Positions 62,661 through 64,000 of a stretch of 64,000 bases of DNA are shown piece after piece. A model generated the notes under the pieces. The model was given only the letters and a program-made list of their open reading frames with translations, ran no database searches and was not told the DNA's origin. The stretch is from positions 1 to 64,000 of the forward strand of contig NZ_JAUKFY010000018.1 in NCBI RefSeq assembly GCF_030489605.1. Reading direction: 5' to 3'. Position 1 is the first letter of the stretch; each line of letters opens with the position of its first letter. Source of the stretch: Brevibacillus laterosporus. GTDB lineage: Bacteria; Bacillota; Bacilli; Brevibacillales; Brevibacillaceae. A program made the position numbers and the translations under genes.

Positions 62661-63506
62661 GTGAAAAAACAAATTGCTTGGGTAACAGATAGTACGGCCT
62701 ATATACCAGCTGACCTTCGGGAAAAACACGATATTTATGTCGTGCCACTCGAAATTATTTTCTCCGACGGTACCTACCGAGACGGCCTCGATATGACGCC
62801 TGAGCAACTGTATGAAAAAATTGAGAAAACGCAAGAAGTTCCGAAGACCTCTCAACCTTCGCTGGGCAATTTTGTGGAGTTATATGAGACTCTCAAACAA
62901 AAATATGATTGTGCGATTGCTGTACATGTATCGAGCAAGCTAAGTGGAACACTTAATGCCAGCCAAAGCGCGGCAAAGCTGGCGGAGTTTCCGGCAGAGG
63001 CCGTAGATTCTAAAACGATGTCCTATCCCATTACACATATGATTATGCAAGGAATGGAAATGGCAAAAACGGGAGCTTCACCAGAGAAGATCGCTAGCTC
63101 GTTACGTCTTATCGCTGAGAAAACAGAGAGCTACATCCTGCTTGGAAGTCTTGATCAATTTTATCGCGGGGGGCGGATGAATGGAGTACAGTTCTTCATG
63201 GGCAATCTACTCCAAATTAAACCAATTCTGCGCATCAGGGATGGTATTTTTGAAGTCTATGAAAAAATTAGAACGGAAAACAAAGCGATTGTCTGCATGC
63301 TAGGACAGCTTGATCAAGCAATGCAGAAGCAACAGATTAAGAATGTACAAATTCTACACGGGAATGTAGTGGAAAAAGCTCAGGCTCTCAAAAAGCGAAT
63401 AAAAGAGAAGTATCAGGATGTAGAAGTGATGATCGGACCTATTAGTTCCACGATTGGCGTACATGCCGGGCAGGGAACAATAGCGCTATCATGGATTAAC
63501 GAATAG
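62661..63506 (+). CDS. DegV-family fatty-acid-binding protein
   Basis: A 281-residue DegV protein. VTDSTAYIPADL at the N-terminus, SQPSLGNF, HVSSKLSGTLNASQSAA, DSKTMSYP and LGSLDQFYRGGRMNG are the lipid-binding landmarks, with a conserved Arg. Family members (FakB) present fatty acids to FakA kinase. Which fatty acid cannot be told. GTG start behind AAGGAGC. TATAAT (62619-62624) may be its -10. No fakA nearby. Confidence 0.9.
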   Translation: MKKQIAWVTDSTAYIPADLREKHDIYVVPLEIIFSDGTYRDGLDMTPEQLYEKIEKTQEVPKTSQPSLGNFVELYETLKQKYDCAIAVHVSSKLSGTLNASQSAAKLAEFPAEAVDSKTMSYPITHMIMQGMEMAKTGASPEKIASSLRLIAEKTESYILLGSLDQFYRGGRMNGVQFFMGNLLQIKPILRIRDGIFEVYEKIRTENKAIVCMLGQLDQAMQKQQIKNVQILHGNVVEKAQALKKRIKEKYQDVEVMIGPISSTIGVHAGQGTIALSWINE

Positions 63507-63533
63507 TCTGAATATAATATATTTATGAAAATG

Positions 63534-63561
63534 AAAAGGGAGCCAATATGCTCCCTTTTTC
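63534..63561 (+). terminator. terminator of degV
   Basis: AAAAGGGAGC / GCTCCCTTTTT arms with a short loop. Confidence 0.88.
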
Positions 63562-63653
63562 ATTTATTTTAGAGGCGATTCTATTATATTGTTCCTGATT
63601 TGCAGGACAGAATGATCGTTATAAAAGCAGTTTTTACCAGTGATCACTTTCGC

Positions 63654-63682
63654 TTGACACCCTATCTGTGACCGGGTATATT
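63654..63682 (+). promoter_or_regulatory. sigma-A promoter of the LacI-type gene
   Basis: TTGACA (63654-63659), 17-base spacer, TATATT (63677-63682): near-consensus. Start of transcription expected near 63689. Confidence 0.8.
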
Positions 63683-63695
63683 TGTGTTGTAAGAT

Positions 63696-63711
63696 TATGA
63701 AACCGGTTACA
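63696..63711 (+). promoter_or_regulatory. LacI-type operator, copy 1
   Basis: TATGAAACCGGTTACA, with an AACCGGTT palindromic core, just after the predicted transcription start. Confidence 0.7.
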
Positions 63712-63783
63712 TTTACAGAGAAACGGAACATTACGAGAGTTTATGCATCTATTTTTTGGATTTATTTGGTCGTATATCGTTTA

Positions 63784-63799
63784 TATGAAACCGGTTACA
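63784..63799 (+). promoter_or_regulatory. LacI-type operator, copy 2
   Basis: Exact second copy of the same 16 bases, 88 bases further on, 34 bases before the gene. LacI-family repressors often bind CG-centred palindromes like this one. Confidence 0.7.
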
Positions 63800-63832
63800 C
63801 ATTAGATGGTTACGAATGTGGAGTGACGCATG

Positions 63833-64000
63833 ATGGCAACGATTCGCGATGTAGCAAAGCTGGCAGGTGTATCTGTGGCAACCGTTTCTCGCGTGCTTAA
63901 CAAAACAGGCTATGTAAATGTAGAGACGGGTCGCAAGGTTGAAAAAGCAATTCAACAGCTCCAGTATGAGCCCAACTCGGTCGCGCGAGGTCTGGCGGGT
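63833..64000 (+). CDS. LacI/CcpA-family transcriptional regulator (5' end only)
   Basis: The first 56 codons of a gene that runs past the window edge. The helix-turn-helix and hinge are clear: [22 protein letters not shown], then [18 protein letters not shown]. Two adjacent ATGs (63830, 63833) are possible; GGAG fits either. The effector domain is not visible, so the ligand (probably a sugar) is unknown. Twin operators suggest autoregulation. Confidence 0.88.
   Translation, partial: MATIRDVAKLAGVSVATVSRVLNKTGYVNVETGRKVEKAIQQLQYEPNSVARGLAG

Larger units (their letters stand above)
63507..63829. other. 323-base region: degV terminator, promoter, twin operators
   Basis: After the degV terminator come the promoter 63654-63682 and two identical operators (63696-63711, 63784-63799) ahead of the LacI-type gene. 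No coding sequence is evident. Confidence 0.6.

Noticed and set aside
1-64000. tRNA, rRNA, CRISPR, insertion sequence or prophage
   Set aside because: No such pattern was seen: no repeated spaced array, no transposase or integrase, and no cloverleaf in any gap.

Overview
The window looks like ordinary chromosome from a spore-forming Gram-positive bacterium, most likely Brevibacillus or a close relative in the Paenibacillaceae. The evidence is: strong AGGAGG-type ribosome binding sites with many TTG/GTG starts; sporulation genes (a lytH-type peptidase, YhcN-type lipoproteins, YutH, a Spo0E-like protein, a YheC/D-type ATP-grasp protein); long stretches of gene content shared with the Bacillus subtilis yun-yut-yuz-yum-yui region; and MqnE of the futalosine menaquinone route, which B. 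subtilis lacks. I see no rRNA, tRNA, CRISPR array, insertion sequence or prophage. The genus is inferred from gene content only.

Layout. 1-7.2 kb: lytH diverges from a LarC-like protein, followed by the overlapping DNA-repair pair yhaO/yhaN and lipA. 7.3-16.9 kb: yutC- and yutD-type genes, a Pro/Tyr-rich small protein, glpX with a DUF3055 gene, a tiny membrane protein with yutE, a SufR-like regulator, yutF, yutG, yutH, a 2-hydroxyacid dehydrogenase and an alpha/beta hydrolase. 17-22 kb: nfu (yutI), mccAB (reverse transsulfuration), yuzD, a lipoprotein and a YheC/D protein. 22.7-29.6 kb: a large PAS-GAF-GGDEF-EAL protein, yutJ, yuzB, mqnE, a Spo0E-like gene and yutM. 29.8-33.6 kb: a phosphoesterase and the pspA-DUF350-DUF4178-DUF4247 envelope-stress operon. 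33.8-43.6 kb: yumC/yumB, Nudix, yuiABCD, a BtuF-like protein, DUF309, pepA (yuiE), a CoA-binding protein and yuiH. 43.7-51 kb: Nudix, CapA-like, DUF3817, an MFS exporter divergent from an SgrR-like regulator, and coaA. 51-58 kb: hemQ, aspA, an AraC regulator and hutUI. 58.6-62.4 kb: an ECF sigma operon. 62.7-64 kb: degV and the 5' end of a LacI-type regulator.

How the genes fit together. Redox and Fe-S functions recur (LipA, Nfu, YutM, YuzB, YuzD, YumC, YutJ, YumB, MqnE, HemQ), tying respiration to cofactor supply. Two cell-envelope stress modules carry ECF-type promoters that can be read in the sequence. The PspA operon has TGAAAC-N16-CGTAAT. The ECF sigma operon has TGTAAC-N16-CGACTA in front of a secreted protein whose sequence is colinear with the extracellular part of the membrane anti-sigma candidate encoded two genes later. 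That secreted protein / sigma factor / look-alike anti-sigma arrangement is the most unusual system here. Other regulatory DNA worth attention: twin identical operators in front of the LacI-type gene, three phased TTTCAC repeats in the yumB leader, a perfect inverted repeat over the -35 of the SufR-like gene, and a perfect 19-bp palindrome between yuiD and the DUF309 gene.

All start sites were chosen by Shine-Dalgarno spacing and family length. All functional calls rest on reading motifs, without database searches.
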